Below are positions 16,264 to 28,252 of a stretch of 64,000 bases of DNA, in pieces. A program made the position numbers and the translations under genes. Each line of letters begins with the position of its first letter. Within the stretch, counting starts at the first letter, position 1. Source of the stretch: Acinetobacter terrae (GTDB taxonomy: Bacteria > Pseudomonadota > Gammaproteobacteria > Pseudomonadales > Moraxellaceae); contig NZ_JABERI010000025.1 in NCBI RefSeq assembly GCF_013004375.1, positions 62,001-126,000 on the forward strand, given 5' to 3'. Below the pieces are notes generated by a model that saw nothing but the letters and a program-made list of their open reading frames with translations, ran no database searches and was not told the DNA's origin.

Positions 16264-17499
16264 ATGTTCGTTCGCACATTACTCGCTATGAGTTTAAGTT
16301 GCATTTTTGCGGGTACAGCGTTTGCCGCATCTACTGCTGAACAACCCTTAAATCCCAAAAAGATTGCTGATACTGCGGTTCAGGATCCGATTGATCCACT
16401 TGCAACCGAGCCAGCATCAAGCGCTCAAAGCACTGAAACTCATATTACACAACAAGAACAGCGAGACTTGAATAAGGCTTCGAAAACCTTAGAAGATCTT
16501 AAACAAACTGAAGATGATACTGCTGCAATCGGTGTTGCACCAACCACAACAACACCAACTACGACGACCACTACCAGTGCTGCTGCAGTCAAAGCATCAT
16601 GGACATTGGATGGTCTGAACCAAGCTGAATGGTATGAAAATATTGGTAAAGGCCAGTTCCCGGTTTATGCTCGTGCCCATGTCATGTTAAATAATGCCCA
16701 TGCTTCACCGGGTGCGATTGACGGTTCAAGTGGTAAAAATACCCTGAAAGCGATTGCATCCTTCCAGCAAATTAACGGCATTAAACCGACTGGTATTTTA
16801 ACCCAAGAAACCTGGGATGCTTTAGTCGCTAAACAAGGTTCTAAGCCTGCATTTGTTGAATACACCATTACCGATGCTGACTTAAAAGGTCCTTATGCCG
16901 CATCTATTCCACACGATTATGCCTTGCAAGCGAAAATGAAAGGCTTGTATTACACCCGTGTGACCGAAATGCTAGGTGAAAAGTTCCATATGGATGAAGA
17001 CTTTTTGAAAAAGTTAAATCCTAAGATAACCTTCAAAAAAGCTGGTGAAAAAATCATTGTGGCAAATATCCGCAATGAAGTTCCTGAAGATATTCATCTG
17101 ATCGTTGCGCATAAAGGTGCAAAACAACTGTACTTGTTTAACAGTCGCAACCAGATGATTGGATCGTTCCCTGCCACCATTGGTAGCTCGGACACTCCAT
17201 CTCCAACAGGAACTTATAAAGTGACTGGCGTAGCCCGAAACCCTTGGTATAGCTATTCACCAAGTAACTTTGTTCAAGGTAATAATACGAAACCGCTTTC
17301 TTTACCACCCGGTCCAAATGCTCCGGTCGGAAACATCTGGATTGGTTTAAGTAAAAAATCATTTGGTATTCACGGTACGCCAAACCCATCTGCCATTTCT
17401 AAAACTGCATCGCATGGTTGTATCCGTTTGACCAACTGGGATGCGAACGACTTGGGTAAAAAAGTGAAATCTGGCGTAACCGTTAAATTCCTAGAATAA
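16264..17499 (+). CDS. L,D-transpeptidase with peptidoglycan-binding domain
   Basis: 411 residues. A signal peptide (residues 1-21) is followed by a Thr-rich flexible linker (about 95-110), a peptidoglycan-binding domain (about 125-195; GSSGKNTLKAIASFQQINGI) and a YkuD catalytic domain ending in HGTPNPSAISKTASHGCIRL. The catalytic Cys is at 386 in SHGC. It should form 3-3 crosslinks or attach proteins or D-amino acids to peptidoglycan in the periplasm. The ATG at 16264 has AAGG upstream; a TTG at 16255 is less likely. I do not assign it to LdtJ, LdtK or another named Acinetobacter enzyme. Confidence 0.9.
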   Translation: MFVRTLLAMSLSCIFAGTAFAASTAEQPLNPKKIADTAVQDPIDPLATEPASSAQSTETHITQQEQRDLNKASKTLEDLKQTEDDTAAIGVAPTTTTPTTTTTTSAAAVKASWTLDGLNQAEWYENIGKGQFPVYARAHVMLNNAHASPGAIDGSSGKNTLKAIASFQQINGIKPTGILTQETWDALVAKQGSKPAFVEYTITDADLKGPYAASIPHDYALQAKMKGLYYTRVTEMLGEKFHMDEDFLKKLNPKITFKKAGEKIIVANIRNEVPEDIHLIVAHKGAKQLYLFNSRNQMIGSFPATIGSSDTPSPTGTYKVTGVARNPWYSYSPSNFVQGNNTKPLSLPPGPNAPVGNIWIGLSKKSFGIHGTPNPSAISKTASHGCIRLTNWDANDLGKKVKSGVTVKFLE

Positions 17500-17520
17500 T
17501 CAAAATATTGATGATTAAAG

Positions 17521-17548
17521 AGCCTGCATTTATGTGGGCTTTTTTTTT
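17521..17548 (+). terminator. Terminator after the L,D-transpeptidase gene
   Basis: Stem AGCCTGCA / TGTGGGCT (two G-T pairs), a four-base loop, then eight T. Confidence 0.8.
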
Positions 17549-17732
17549 ACAAAAAATAAAATGCCATTTATTTTCAAATTACCCATAATGTGACCTATTC
17601 TTCATTTAAGAATATTAACAATAAGAAAGTCACTGTTGCATAAATAGAATGATATGTTGCTTTTATCCTATTTTTATCACTTTTATAGCACGGTATTATA
17701 ATTCTAATTTTAAATAATAAGGAGCATCAAAG

Positions 17733-18431
17733 ATGAATGCTTTTTTACATCATGCTGAAAATCGAGGTCATGTTAAAGCCGGCTGGTTAGACACCAAACA
17801 TAGTTTTTCTTTTGGTAGCTGGTATAACCCCAAATATATGGGAGTCAGTGTGCTTCGGGTCATTAATGATGACACCATCGCTGCGCATAATGGTTTTGGT
17901 ACACATCCACATGAAAATATGGAAATCTTAACCTGTGTACTTGATGGCACGATTTCACATAAAGATAGCATGGGTAATGAACGTCATATTAGTGCAGGCG
18001 AATGGCAACTCATGAGCGCAGGTACAGGGGTTCAACATAGTGAAATGAACAATGGCGATATCCCTGTTCATATGTTGCAAATCTGGATTCACCCTGATGT
18101 GCAAAATGCAGAACCCAATTATCAACAAATTCAGTGTAATCCTCATGACCAGCCGAATCAGTGGCACTTAATTGCTGGACCAAATGACAATGCGCCTATG
18201 CATATTCGCCAACAAGCCGAAGTAAAAACTGCAGTCCTGGAAAAAGATCATCTGCTTCCTGTTGAAGCGACTCAGCACGTCAATTATGTGCATGTCATTT
18301 CAGGGGCAATCCAGATTGAAGATCAAATTGTAAAAGCTGGCGATGCATTACTTTTTACAGAAAATAATGAAATTAAAGCCTTAGAAGACAGTCAATTTAT
18401 CTGGTTTGATTTACCGCAGGCAAAGAATTAA
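17733..18431 (+). CDS. Pirin family protein (YhhW/quercetinase type)
   Basis: 232 residues, a bicupin of the pirin family. The metal ligands of the N-terminal cupin are visible as His58, His60, His102 and Glu104, matching the pattern in E. coli YhhW. The KHSFSFGSWYNP start is typical. YhhW has quercetin dioxygenase activity in vitro; the natural role is unknown. AAGGAG precedes the ATG. The gene is alone. Confidence 0.88.
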   Translation: MNAFLHHAENRGHVKAGWLDTKHSFSFGSWYNPKYMGVSVLRVINDDTIAAHNGFGTHPHENMEILTCVLDGTISHKDSMGNERHISAGEWQLMSAGTGVQHSEMNNGDIPVHMLQIWIHPDVQNAEPNYQQIQCNPHDQPNQWHLIAGPNDNAPMHIRQQAEVKTAVLEKDHLLPVEATQHVNYVHVISGAIQIEDQIVKAGDALLFTENNEIKALEDSQFIWFDLPQAKN

Positions 18432-18779
18432 CGCTGTATATTGATAAATCTCGACTTGAGATGATTATTGCAAAATAGTCATCTCAACATAGATTCAGAA
18501 AGTGAATATCAAAAAATAAAATGAATAGTTTATTCATACTGAAATCAGCGTTATATCTCCTTGCATTCATGTATACAAAAAATACAAATTAAACCAATAA
18601 GCATCACATCTTTACTCAAAAAAACCGCTTTTTAGAGGAATATCCTCTTATCTATTTTTATTAAATCATCAGATACAAAGTCGCTCTAATCGGTAATGGC
18701 GAGTCTGGTTATTCCATTACAATGGGTTAAATAACATCTATAAACCTTAATTTTTTAATAATCAGAAGAGAAAATCCCT
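18432..18779. other. Gene-free stretch with two short hairpins
   Basis: No coding potential recognised. An inverted repeat TTGAGATGA / TCATCTCAA lies at 18456-18487 without a T-run, and AGAGGA / TCCTCT at 18634-18648 is followed by a T-rich stretch. The first could be a weak terminator for the pirin gene. A promoter for the methyltransferase gene is expected near the right end but is not clear. Confidence 0.5.
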
Positions 18780-19751
18780 ATGAACCAGATTTTAGATGTT
18801 CAGACTACTCAACAGCAGGCTTTGCTTTTTTTATTAGATTTTTTAAAACAACAAGACTATCAGTTTACGGTCATAACCCCACTTTCCCATCAACGGATTC
18901 TGGACCGAAACAAGAACACAAAAAGTAAAGATATTACACTCCGGGATATATTCGGTTGGAATTTAGCATTCGCAGAAACTGATCTGGAAGCCATCCTTTT
19001 TGCAATTTTAAAAGAAAATCAACTTATCCGTTTCCAAGATGGTCAGTGGTTCAGTCATGTACGAGTAGCCTCCCTAGATGATGAATTATTTATTCATTCC
19101 AGTTTTCCCACCGTTCAACATGATGCGGTTTTTTTCGGACCGGATACCTATCGCTTTGTTTATCATTTAAACCAATATTTGGCAGCTAAACCTCAGTCAT
19201 TCAAACGAGGTCTGGAATTATGCTGCGGCACTTCTGCTGCCGCGATTAGTATGGCAAAACATTATCCAGACTTTAATGAAATGATGGTGGCGGATCTTAA
19301 TCCGAAAGCGTTGTTGTATAGTCAAATCAATGCGAGTTTTGCAGGTTTAAATAATATCTTTCCGGTCTACAGCAATTTATTTACGAATCTTGAAGGACAG
19401 TTTGACCTTATTTTTGCCAATCCACCTTATTTAATAGATGCAGATCAACGTCAATATCGTCATGGAGGCAATAAACTGGATGGAAACGAATTATCATTCA
19501 ATATTGTAAAAGAAGGTATGCAACGTCTTAATCCCGGAGGGTGTTTATTTTTATATACTGGTGTTGCAATAAGACCAAGTAACAATCCATTTTTAGAACA
19601 CTTAAAAAAGTTGCTTACACCTTATTCAAATATAAACTGGTCTTATGAAGAAATTGACCCCGATGTTTTTGGCGAAGAATTAGAGCAACCGGCTTATCAA
19701 CATATAGAAAGAATTGCTTTAGTTTTGGTGAAATTGGAAATGATACGTTAA
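18780..19751 (+). CDS. Class I SAM-dependent methyltransferase (HemK-like)
   Basis: 323 residues. A helical N-terminal region of about 130 residues precedes a Rossmann methyltransferase: the SAM loop GLELCCGTSAAAISMA near residue 140, MVADLNPKAL at the end of strand 2, and the NPPY motif in FANPPYLID near 215. NPPY enzymes methylate planar nitrogens such as the glutamine of release factors or bases in DNA and RNA. The protein is not PrmC or PrmB by its flanking sequence, so the target is open. The start has an AGAAGAG site. Confidence 0.8.
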   Translation: MNQILDVQTTQQQALLFLLDFLKQQDYQFTVITPLSHQRILDRNKNTKSKDITLRDIFGWNLAFAETDLEAILFAILKENQLIRFQDGQWFSHVRVASLDDELFIHSSFPTVQHDAVFFGPDTYRFVYHLNQYLAAKPQSFKRGLELCCGTSAAAISMAKHYPDFNEMMVADLNPKALLYSQINASFAGLNNIFPVYSNLFTNLEGQFDLIFANPPYLIDADQRQYRHGGNKLDGNELSFNIVKEGMQRLNPGGCLFLYTGVAIRPSNNPFLEHLKKLLTPYSNINWSYEEIDPDVFGEELEQPAYQHIERIALVLVKLEMIR

Positions 19752-19752
19752 A

Positions 19753-19868
19753 ATGGCTAAGGTATTAAAAGACTTTGAAAAGCATTTAGCTAAAGTCGAA
19801 ACCATTAAAATGAAGAGCTTGAAGAAAAATTTAAAGTAGCATCAAATATTCAACTACCTTATCTTTAA
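19753..19868 (+). pseudogene. Tiny gene apparently broken by a frameshift
   Basis: Two bases after the methyltransferase stop, an ATG opens a 28-codon frame (MAKVLKDFEKHLAKVETIK and on). Shifting frame near 19810 gives EELEEKFKVASNIQLPYL and a stop at 19868, which reads as a natural continuation of about 38 residues. The position suggests cotranscription. It may be a real small protein with a sequencing or natural frameshift; I do not recognise it. Confidence 0.35.
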
Positions 19869-19943
19869 GATAGAAAAAAAGTGGGAAATAAAATATTCTC
19901 CCTTTTGCTTACTATTAAATTACGTTGCATAAGCCAGAAACAA

Positions 19944-19972
19944 CAAAGCCCTGATCAATGATCAGGGCTTTG
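19944..19972 (-). terminator. Terminator of tRNA-Ser
   Basis: Stem CAAAGCCCTGATCA / TGATCAGGGCTTTG, 10 bases beyond the tRNA 3' end on the minus strand, followed by TTGTTT. Confidence 0.75.
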
Positions 19973-19981
19973 TCTTAAATT

Positions 19982-20072
19982 TGGCGGAAGCGGTGAGATT
20001 CGAACTCACGGAGGACTCACACCCTCGTCGGTTTTCAAGACCGGTGCATTAAACCGCTCTGCCACGCTTCCA
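19982..20072 (-). tRNA. tRNA-Ser (anticodon TGA)
   Basis: 91 bases including an encoded CCA. On the minus strand the acceptor stem GGAAGCG pairs with CGCTTCC, the anticodon loop is CTTGAAA, there is a long variable arm typical of serine tRNA, and the T-loop is GTTCGAATC. Confidence 0.97.
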
Positions 20073-20168
20073 TGTGCGCCATAATACGGATCTTTTTAAA
20101 AACTGACAAGTAAAAATTACAACTAAACTATTCAAATGAATATTGTTTCACCAAATCAACTCAAAAAA

Positions 20169-22211
<2,043 letters not shown>

Positions 22212-22315
22212 TTAATTTATTGGCTTTGCAACTTGTTGCATCCTACTTTACCTATTTTTAGCATTTTGTTTATGACATCTTTTCAACATTGTCTGACGAA
22301 ACAGTCAATTCAGCA

Positions 22316-22347
22316 AAAAAAGGTGCAGTTTAAAACTACACCTTTTT
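22316..22347 (-). terminator. Terminator of the lactate operon
   Basis: Stem AAAAAGGTG / CACCTTTTT with an inner paired stretch and one C-A mismatch, just downstream of dld on the minus strand. Confidence 0.8.
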
Positions 22348-22370
22348 AAAAAATATTTTGATCTTAAGCA

Positions 22371-24068
22371 TCAATTCCAATGTTTTAATTTAGAGGTATG
22401 ACCAATGCCGACATTAAAACTGTTGGTCGGATCGAGTTTTTGATAATGAAGTTTTAAAGCAGGTTTGGCCACATATAAATGTCCGACATTATGTTCTGCT
22501 GGGTATTCTGCCCCGCGTTGATCTAATAAATGCCACATTTGATGTTCCATTGCGATTGGGTCCACCCCTTTTTTCACAATATAATCCTGATGGAACACAT
22601 GACATAAAAAATGACCGTAATAAAGTTTATGAATAATCAGCTCATTTATTTCCTTGGGCAAAGTTTCGACCCATTCACGGTCATTACGACGTAAGGCAAT
22701 ATCCAGCGCCACAATATCTTCCACTTCACTGCGATGCGTATCACGATAACGGATCGCGGCACCAGCCACCGCAAAACGGTGTAAAAAGGCTTTACGTCCT
22801 TCATCTTCATCACAGAGGAAATAATTTCCAGTGCTGAGAGATGAAAAATATTGTTTTAAAAATTGCTGAACTTGTTCCACATCCTGATTTTCGATACGCA
22901 GCACCAGATGATGTTCATACAAATCACGAAATTCATTCATACGTTTCGGCAAATGCGAAGGTAAAAATTTGCTCACCAGTTGCAGAACTTTATCTGACAG
23001 CCCTTTCATGCCTACTTTTTCCAAGTAGCCATCCACTTTATCTTTCATGGCAAAAGCAGCCGGCACTCTGGCAGTCCCGAACTTTTCAATGAACATGAAA
23101 GTATCTTTGCCGTATTCAGCCCCAATGTCATAAGCGACACGGTCAATATACTCGCCGGCGATCGGCAAGCGCGCTAAATCAGTAAGTAGAAAACGGCGAA
23201 TCGCGGTCAAATCATCTTGGCTATTAGTGCCGACATAAAACACCTGACTGGGTATTTTTTCAAAAGTATCCAGACGTACCGCAAAGACACAGATTTTACC
23301 TGCCGAACCGGACGCTTCAAACAAACGCGATGGATCGGCATTAAATCGTGCTGGGGTGTTTTCATCGACCTGAGTCACATCATGGGCATAATGCTGATCT
23401 GAAGCACAACAACTAGAATCATGCTGAATATCATCAATTTGGTATTGCTGATGTTCCAGCTTTGATAAAATTTCTTCGGGTGTTGAGCCTAAATTTACGC
23501 CTAAATGATTGACCAGTTCGAGTTGCCCCGCTTCATTTACCCACGCATACAGTGCCAGTTCGGTATAAGCAGGTCCACGACGAACCAAAGCTCCACCCGA
23601 ATTATTGCAAACCCCGCCTAAAACTGAGGCTCCAATACAGGAAGAACCAATGACTGAATGCGGTTCACGATTAAAAGGAGCAAGTTCCTTTTCAAGTTTG
23701 TCCAAGCTTGCACCAGGTAAACAAATGACTTGTTTACCTTTATTAATAACTTGAATACCCGCTAAACGACGCGTACTCATTAGAATGACTGGTCGATCAT
23801 AATTATCGCCAAAAGGGGTCGATCCACCAGTGAGTCCGGTATTGGCAGCCTGCATAATCACAATACAATCTGCCTGAACCGCAATTTGTAATACCTGCCA
23901 TTGTTCAACTAAAGAACCCGGGACAACAACGGCAAGCACTTGACCTGAACCATAGCGACGACCCTGACGGTATAAACGGGTATCATTGTCATCGGTCAGT
24001 ACGTGCTGCTTGCTTACAATGGCAATGAGATTTTGAATGGTTTTTTCTGAATTAAATTGAGTTTGCAT
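22371..24068 (-). CDS. dld: Quinone-dependent D-lactate dehydrogenase
   Basis: 565 residues, the length of E. coli Dld. The N-terminal FAD-binding PCMH domain has IMQAANTGLTGGSTP and SVIGSSCIGASVLGGVCNNSGGALVRRGP. The C-terminal membrane-binding domain carries FHQDYIVKKG. It oxidises D-lactate to pyruvate at the inner face of the membrane and passes electrons to quinone. It is the last gene of the lld operon, separated from lldD by 275 bases with a palindromic element. Confidence 0.93.
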   Translation of the reverse strand: MQTQFNSEKTIQNLIAIVSKQHVLTDDNDTRLYRQGRRYGSGQVLAVVVPGSLVEQWQVLQIAVQADCIVIMQAANTGLTGGSTPFGDNYDRPVILMSTRRLAGIQVINKGKQVICLPGASLDKLEKELAPFNREPHSVIGSSCIGASVLGGVCNNSGGALVRRGPAYTELALYAWVNEAGQLELVNHLGVNLGSTPEEILSKLEHQQYQIDDIQHDSSCCASDQHYAHDVTQVDENTPARFNADPSRLFEASGSAGKICVFAVRLDTFEKIPSQVFYVGTNSQDDLTAIRRFLLTDLARLPIAGEYIDRVAYDIGAEYGKDTFMFIEKFGTARVPAAFAMKDKVDGYLEKVGMKGLSDKVLQLVSKFLPSHLPKRMNEFRDLYEHHLVLRIENQDVEQVQQFLKQYFSSLSTGNYFLCDEDEGRKAFLHRFAVAGAAIRYRDTHRSEVEDIVALDIALRRNDREWVETLPKEINELIIHKLYYGHFLCHVFHQDYIVKKGVDPIAMEHQMWHLLDQRGAEYPAEHNVGHLYVAKPALKLHYQKLDPTNSFNVGIGHTSKLKHWN

Positions 24069-24177
24069 ATAAAACTCTATCCTTTAGTTTAAGTTTTAGA
24101 GCAACTTAATTATTAATTGGAATAAAAAATATCGTGTCGAAATAAAATAATCAAAGCAGATATTTACTATCATGGTA

Positions 24178-24268
24178 GCGGCATGGATGCCGCCCGTTGG
24201 ACTGTGGTATATGGACATACCATCAGTCCAATAAAGGATTTTTGTTACTTTTGATCCTTCAAAAGTAA
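24178..24268. repeat. Three-palindrome intergenic element between lldD and dld
   Basis: Three hairpins lie in a row: GCGGCAT / ATGCCGC (24178-24193), TTGGACTG with GGTAT / ATACC and CAGTCCAA (24197-24231), and a perfect TTACTTTTGA / TCAAAAGTAA (24245-24268). I see no gene in the surrounding 24069-24343. The composite looks like a mobile or REP-like intergenic repeat. I recall similar TTACTTTTGGCG-type palindromes recurring in Acinetobacter genomes, but cannot verify it here. It may also act as an RNA processing or stabilising structure inside the operon. Confidence 0.6.
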
Positions 24269-24343
24269 GACATTCCCTACTCGACAATATTCAACTTGGA
24301 GAAATATCTTAGGTAATGCAGATTACCAATTCACTGACTTTAC

Positions 24344-25495
24344 TCAAGCCAATTCTCTATCCAGCTTCACCAAACAATCTGAAGTAATATCTGTAATTGT
24401 TTTTGCACCTGTTAGCGTCATGGCAACACGCATTTCTTTATCAATCAGATCAAGCAGATTCGAAACACCCGCACCGCCTGCTGCACCTAGAGCATAAACA
24501 AAGGCACGACCCAACATGCAGGTATCCGCACCCATCGCCAGCATACGAACCACATCTAAACCGTTACGGATGCCTGAATCAGCCAGAATTTTAATGTCGC
24601 CTTTAACTGCGTCCGCAATTGGCGGAAGCGCACGTGCAGAAGATAAAACACCATCCAACTGACGCCCCCCATGATTCGACACCACAATACCATCGGCACC
24701 AAAACGTACTGCATCTTTGGCATCTTCAGGATCTAGAATACCCTTGATGACCATCGGACCATCCCAGAATTCACGAATCCACTCCAAATCTTTCCATGAA
24801 ATAGACGGATCGAAATTATCGCCCAACCAGCCAATATAATCTTCAAGCCCAGTCGGTTTGCCCAAGTATTTTGAAATATTACCCAAGTCATGTGGACGAC
24901 CATGCAAACCGACATCCCAAGCCCATTGCGGATGTAAGCACGATTGCATATAACGGCGCATTGCAGCATTTGGACCACTCATGCCTGAATGGGCATCACG
25001 GTAACGCGCACCGGGTACTGGCATATCTACGGTAAATACAAGGGTTGAACAACCTGCAGCTTTGGCACGTTCCAAGGCATTTTTCATAAAGCCACGGTCA
25101 CGTAACACATAAAGCTGAAACCACATTGGACGCTGGATGGCAGGTGCTACTTCTTCAATCGGACAGACCGAAACAGTCGACAAGGTAAAAGGAATGCCTT
25201 TTTGATCTGCTGCTACTGCGGCTTGAACTTCGCCACGACGTGCATACATCCCGGTCAATCCTACTGGCGATAAAGCCACAGGCATCGACAAGGTTTCATT
25301 GAATAATTTGGTTTCTAGGCTTAGTTCTGACATGTCGTTTAAAACACGCTGACGTAAAGCAATTTTTGATAAATCTTCTATATTACGTTTTAAGGTATAT
25401 TCCGCATATGCCCCACCATCGATGTAGTGAAATAAGAATGGCGGTAAACGACGTTTCGCAGCTTCGCGATAGTCATTTGCAGAAGAAATAATCAT
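24344..25495 (-). CDS. lldD: FMN-dependent L-lactate dehydrogenase
   Basis: 383 residues, a TIM-barrel enzyme of the FMN-dependent alpha-hydroxy-acid dehydrogenase family. The [11 protein letters not shown] motif with the catalytic His, the FQLYVLRDR strand and [21 protein letters not shown] are present. It oxidises L-lactate to pyruvate at the membrane and feeds the respiratory chain. The gene starts 3 bases downstream of lldR. Confidence 0.95.
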   Translation of the reverse strand: MIISSANDYREAAKRRLPPFLFHYIDGGAYAEYTLKRNIEDLSKIALRQRVLNDMSELSLETKLFNETLSMPVALSPVGLTGMYARRGEVQAAVAADQKGIPFTLSTVSVCPIEEVAPAIQRPMWFQLYVLRDRGFMKNALERAKAAGCSTLVFTVDMPVPGARYRDAHSGMSGPNAAMRRYMQSCLHPQWAWDVGLHGRPHDLGNISKYLGKPTGLEDYIGWLGDNFDPSISWKDLEWIREFWDGPMVIKGILDPEDAKDAVRFGADGIVVSNHGGRQLDGVLSSARALPPIADAVKGDIKILADSGIRNGLDVVRMLAMGADTCMLGRAFVYALGAAGGAGVSNLLDLIDKEMRVAMTLTGAKTITDITSDCLVKLDRELA

Positions 25496-25498
25496 AAC

Positions 25499-26242
25499 TT
25501 AGATCCTATTTAATCGACTCGCACGCTGACGACGAGCTTCTTCTTCATCAATCAAACGTACTTGTTGAACTACAAATTCAATATGCCCACAGACTGCCTT
25601 TCGTGCAGCTTCCGGGTCTTGACGTACAATTGCATTCATCACTTGTAAGTGCTGATCATGCAACTGTTCAAAATGGCGTGGTGCGGTATAGACTTTGCGT
25701 CGACCGAGCATCACGTTGTATTGCAATAAATCGAACAGACCACGCATCATTTGAATCAACACCAAATTGTGTGAAGCTTCTGCGATTGCCAGATGAAATT
25801 TAGCATCCGCAATAGCCGCTTGAGCATCATCACCGAGCGACTGAAAATGATTAATCTGTTCATAGCATTGACGAATATTTTCTAAATCTGCTGGCGTGGC
25901 ACGCTGTGCCGCATACCAGGCCGTTCCACCCTCAAGAACCATGCGCGCTTCTTGCACATCAAAACGATACTCAGGGTCTTGGGTCATCAAACTCGATAAG
26001 GGTTCTACAATTTGGTGCTGTGACCACGTGGCGGGAAGCTGCTGTAAATAGGTTCCCGCACCGGCTTTACTCAACAAAATGCCGATACTGCTCAATTGCT
26101 GAATTGCTTCACGCAGTGAACTGCGTGACACACCCAATTGCTCACAGAGTTTACGTTCTGCAGGCAAACGTTCTCCGACTTGCATATTGCTTTGTTCGAT
26201 CAATAAGCGTAAGCGTTGCACAACTTGGTCGGAGACTTTCAT
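25499..26242 (-). CDS. lldR: LldR, FadR-type GntR regulator of lactate use
   Basis: 247 residues. An N-terminal winged helix (GERLPAERKLCEQLGVSRSS, then LREAIQQL) is followed by an FCD ligand-binding domain with Asp and His metal ligands (DAKFHLAIAEASHN near residue 145, HLQVMNAI near 207). The gene sits between lldP and lldD, and two TTGGT-N3-ACCAA sites in front of lldP match known LldR operators. It probably represses the operon without lactate and may activate it with lactate, as in E. coli. Confidence 0.9.
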   Translation of the reverse strand: MKVSDQVVQRLRLLIEQSNMQVGERLPAERKLCEQLGVSRSSLREAIQQLSSIGILLSKAGAGTYLQQLPATWSQHQIVEPLSSLMTQDPEYRFDVQEARMVLEGGTAWYAAQRATPADLENIRQCYEQINHFQSLGDDAQAAIADAKFHLAIAEASHNLVLIQMMRGLFDLLQYNVMLGRRKVYTAPRHFEQLHDQHLQVMNAIVRQDPEAARKAVCGHIEFVVQQVRLIDEEEARRQRASRLNRI

Positions 26243-26261
26243 TTATTTTCCTTGTCCGTAG

Positions 26262-27935
26262 TTACGGAATCATCCACGGGAATACATAAGCTTGTAATGT
26301 CACGATAATACCAATCATGACTGTAAAGCTAATACTATGTTTTACCGTAAAACGGAATAAATCTGATTCTTTGCCCACAAGACCCACAGCCGCACATGCA
26401 ATGGCGATGGATTGTGGAGAAATCATTTTACCTGTGACCCCACCACTGGTATTGGCTGCCACCAGTAAAACTTCCGGCACCCCAATTTGCTGAGCCGTGG
26501 TTGCTTGCAAAGCTGAGAACAATGCATTTGCAGAAGTATCTGAACCTGTGAGGAATACCCCGACCCAACCCAAAAATGGTGAGAAGAAAGTAAAGGCCTG
26601 ACCGGTATGTGCCAGTGCCAATGCCAAAGTCGCAGATAAACCTGAATAGTTGGCAATAAATGCAAAAGCCAACACCATACCAATCGAATAAATCGGGGTT
26701 TTCAACTCATTGACAGTTTCAGCGAAAGTCACCACTGCTTCTTTCGGCTTCATTTTTAAATAAATGATGGTAATGACTGCAGCAATCATGATTGCCGTCC
26801 CTGTCGCAGAGAGCCAATCAAATTTATAGATCGCATCGTAATCTTTCGCTTCAGGCACCACAGGCGGTAATTTTTGAATCAATTGGTGCAAATAAGGCAC
26901 TTTAATCGAAATCACCAAATCACTGAGCGCACCGTCTTTAGCAAATAAATCTTTAAACGGTTTAATACTCCAGACCGTGACCATCGCAGTTAAGACTGCA
27001 AATGGAGACCATGCTTTGGCAATTTGACCCAAGGAATATTTCGGTTGATTGCTGAGGTCTATATTTAAATTAGTGTTTAAATTAGCCTGATCTTCATTTT
27101 CAAAACGGAAAATGTGTTTTGGCTGCCAAAATTTCAGCAATACAGTCAAACTCACTAATGATGCAATCGCAGCAGTAATATCAGGTAATTCAGGACCGAC
27201 AAAATTCGATGTTAAATATTGAGCCAGCGCAAAAGAACCACCACCGACTAAAATCGCAGGCCAGGTTTCTTTGACACCGCGCCAGCCATCCATAATCGCC
27301 ATGATCCAGATCAACACGATTGGTACCATAATGGGCAATTGCCGACCGACCATTTGGCTAATTTCTAAGGTATCTACACCTGAAACCTGACCTGCAACAA
27401 TGATTGGAATCCCCATTGCACCAAATGCCACAGGTGCAGTATTTACAATCAAACATAACCCCGCTGCATATAAAGGTTTAAAGCCAAGCCCCACCAATAA
27501 TGCCGCGGTAATTGCGACGGGTGCACCAAAACCTGCTGCACCTTCCAAAAAGGTACCGAATGCAAAACCGACCAACAGCATTTGTAAGCGCTGGTCTTCA
27601 GTAATCGATAAAATTGAAGAACGGATGATGTCAAACTGACCCGTTTTTACTGAAACTTTGTAGAGGAAAACTGCGCCAATAATGATCCAAGCAATCGGCC
27701 AAAGCCCATAAAAGAAACCGTAAACCATCGATGAAAGCGCCATCGACAATGGCATATCATATAAAAATAATGAAACTAAGAATGCGAGAGCGACGGTAAT
27801 GGTTCCCGCCACACTGCCCTTCATCCGAAACACCGCCAGTGCGAGGAAGAAAAATACAATGGGAATCAGTGCAATCGCGCTTGAGATCCAGATATTGCCC
27901 ATAGGATCATAAATTTGTTGCCATTGTTGAAGCAT
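26262..27935 (-). CDS. lldP: L-lactate permease
   Basis: 557 residues with 12 or more membrane segments. LctP family motifs are present: [39 protein letters not shown] and [18 protein letters not shown]. It imports lactate with protons. Two ATGs compete: at 27941 the AAGGAG site touches the start codon, whereas at 27935 it lies six bases upstream, so 27935 is preferred. It is the first gene of the operon and is preceded by the regulatory region. Confidence 0.94.
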   Translation of the reverse strand: MLQQWQQIYDPMGNIWISSAIALIPIVFFFLALAVFRMKGSVAGTITVALAFLVSLFLYDMPLSMALSSMVYGFFYGLWPIAWIIIGAVFLYKVSVKTGQFDIIRSSILSITEDQRLQMLLVGFAFGTFLEGAAGFGAPVAITAALLVGLGFKPLYAAGLCLIVNTAPVAFGAMGIPIIVAGQVSGVDTLEISQMVGRQLPIMVPIVLIWIMAIMDGWRGVKETWPAILVGGGSFALAQYLTSNFVGPELPDITAAIASLVSLTVLLKFWQPKHIFRFENEDQANLNTNLNIDLSNQPKYSLGQIAKAWSPFAVLTAMVTVWSIKPFKDLFAKDGALSDLVISIKVPYLHQLIQKLPPVVPEAKDYDAIYKFDWLSATGTAIMIAAVITIIYLKMKPKEAVVTFAETVNELKTPIYSIGMVLAFAFIANYSGLSATLALALAHTGQAFTFFSPFLGWVGVFLTGSDTSANALFSALQATTAQQIGVPEVLLVAANTSGGVTGKMISPQSIAIACAAVGLVGKESDLFRFTVKHSISFTVMIGIIVTLQAYVFPWMIP

Positions 27936-27998
27936 TTTCATCTCCTTGAAATGCTTAAGCGACTTAATAATGAATTTTGATCATGCCTATAAACTATT

Positions 27999-28011
27999 TT
28001 GGTATGACCAA
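27999..28011. promoter_or_regulatory. LldR operator, promoter-proximal
   Basis: TTGGTATGACCAA is a perfect inverted repeat around a 3-base centre, extended by A/T-rich flanks. It matches the TTGGT-N3-ACCAA core known for LldR. It lies 64 bases upstream of the lldP start codon. Confidence 0.85.
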
Positions 28012-28053
28012 TTTAGTTAAATCCAAACCAATAAAGATCTCTCATAACCAATT

Positions 28054-28082
28054 ATGCTAATTAATGTCGAAATAAAGATCAA
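28054..28082 (-). promoter_or_regulatory. Candidate lldP promoter between the operators
   Basis: On the minus strand, TTGATC (28077-28082) and TAGCAT (28054-28059) are 17 bases apart. Both boxes deviate from consensus, so this is tentative. Its place between two operators fits regulation by looping. Confidence 0.35.
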
Positions 28083-28103
28083 TAGTTAATTTAATAAACA
28101 ATA

Positions 28104-28116
28104 TTGGTATGACCAA
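28104..28116. promoter_or_regulatory. LldR operator, promoter-distal
   Basis: The second copy of TTGGTATGACCAA, identical over 13 bases, has its centre 105 bases (about ten helical turns) from the first. Confidence 0.85.
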
Positions 28117-28252
28117 TTTAGTGAATTTTTGATTAATTTATTCTCATTTTTAAGGTATTTTGATTTTTTTCAATTTACAAATTTAATTTAAATTCATAGG
28201 TTTAATAAAATTGATTTATTTACCTATAACTTTGGTCTTATGCTCGCGATAA

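Noticed and set aside
24096..24287. A 63-codon reading frame on the minus strand between lldD and dld.
   Set aside because: It lies over the three palindromes, has no ribosome-binding site and looks like a by-product of the repeat.
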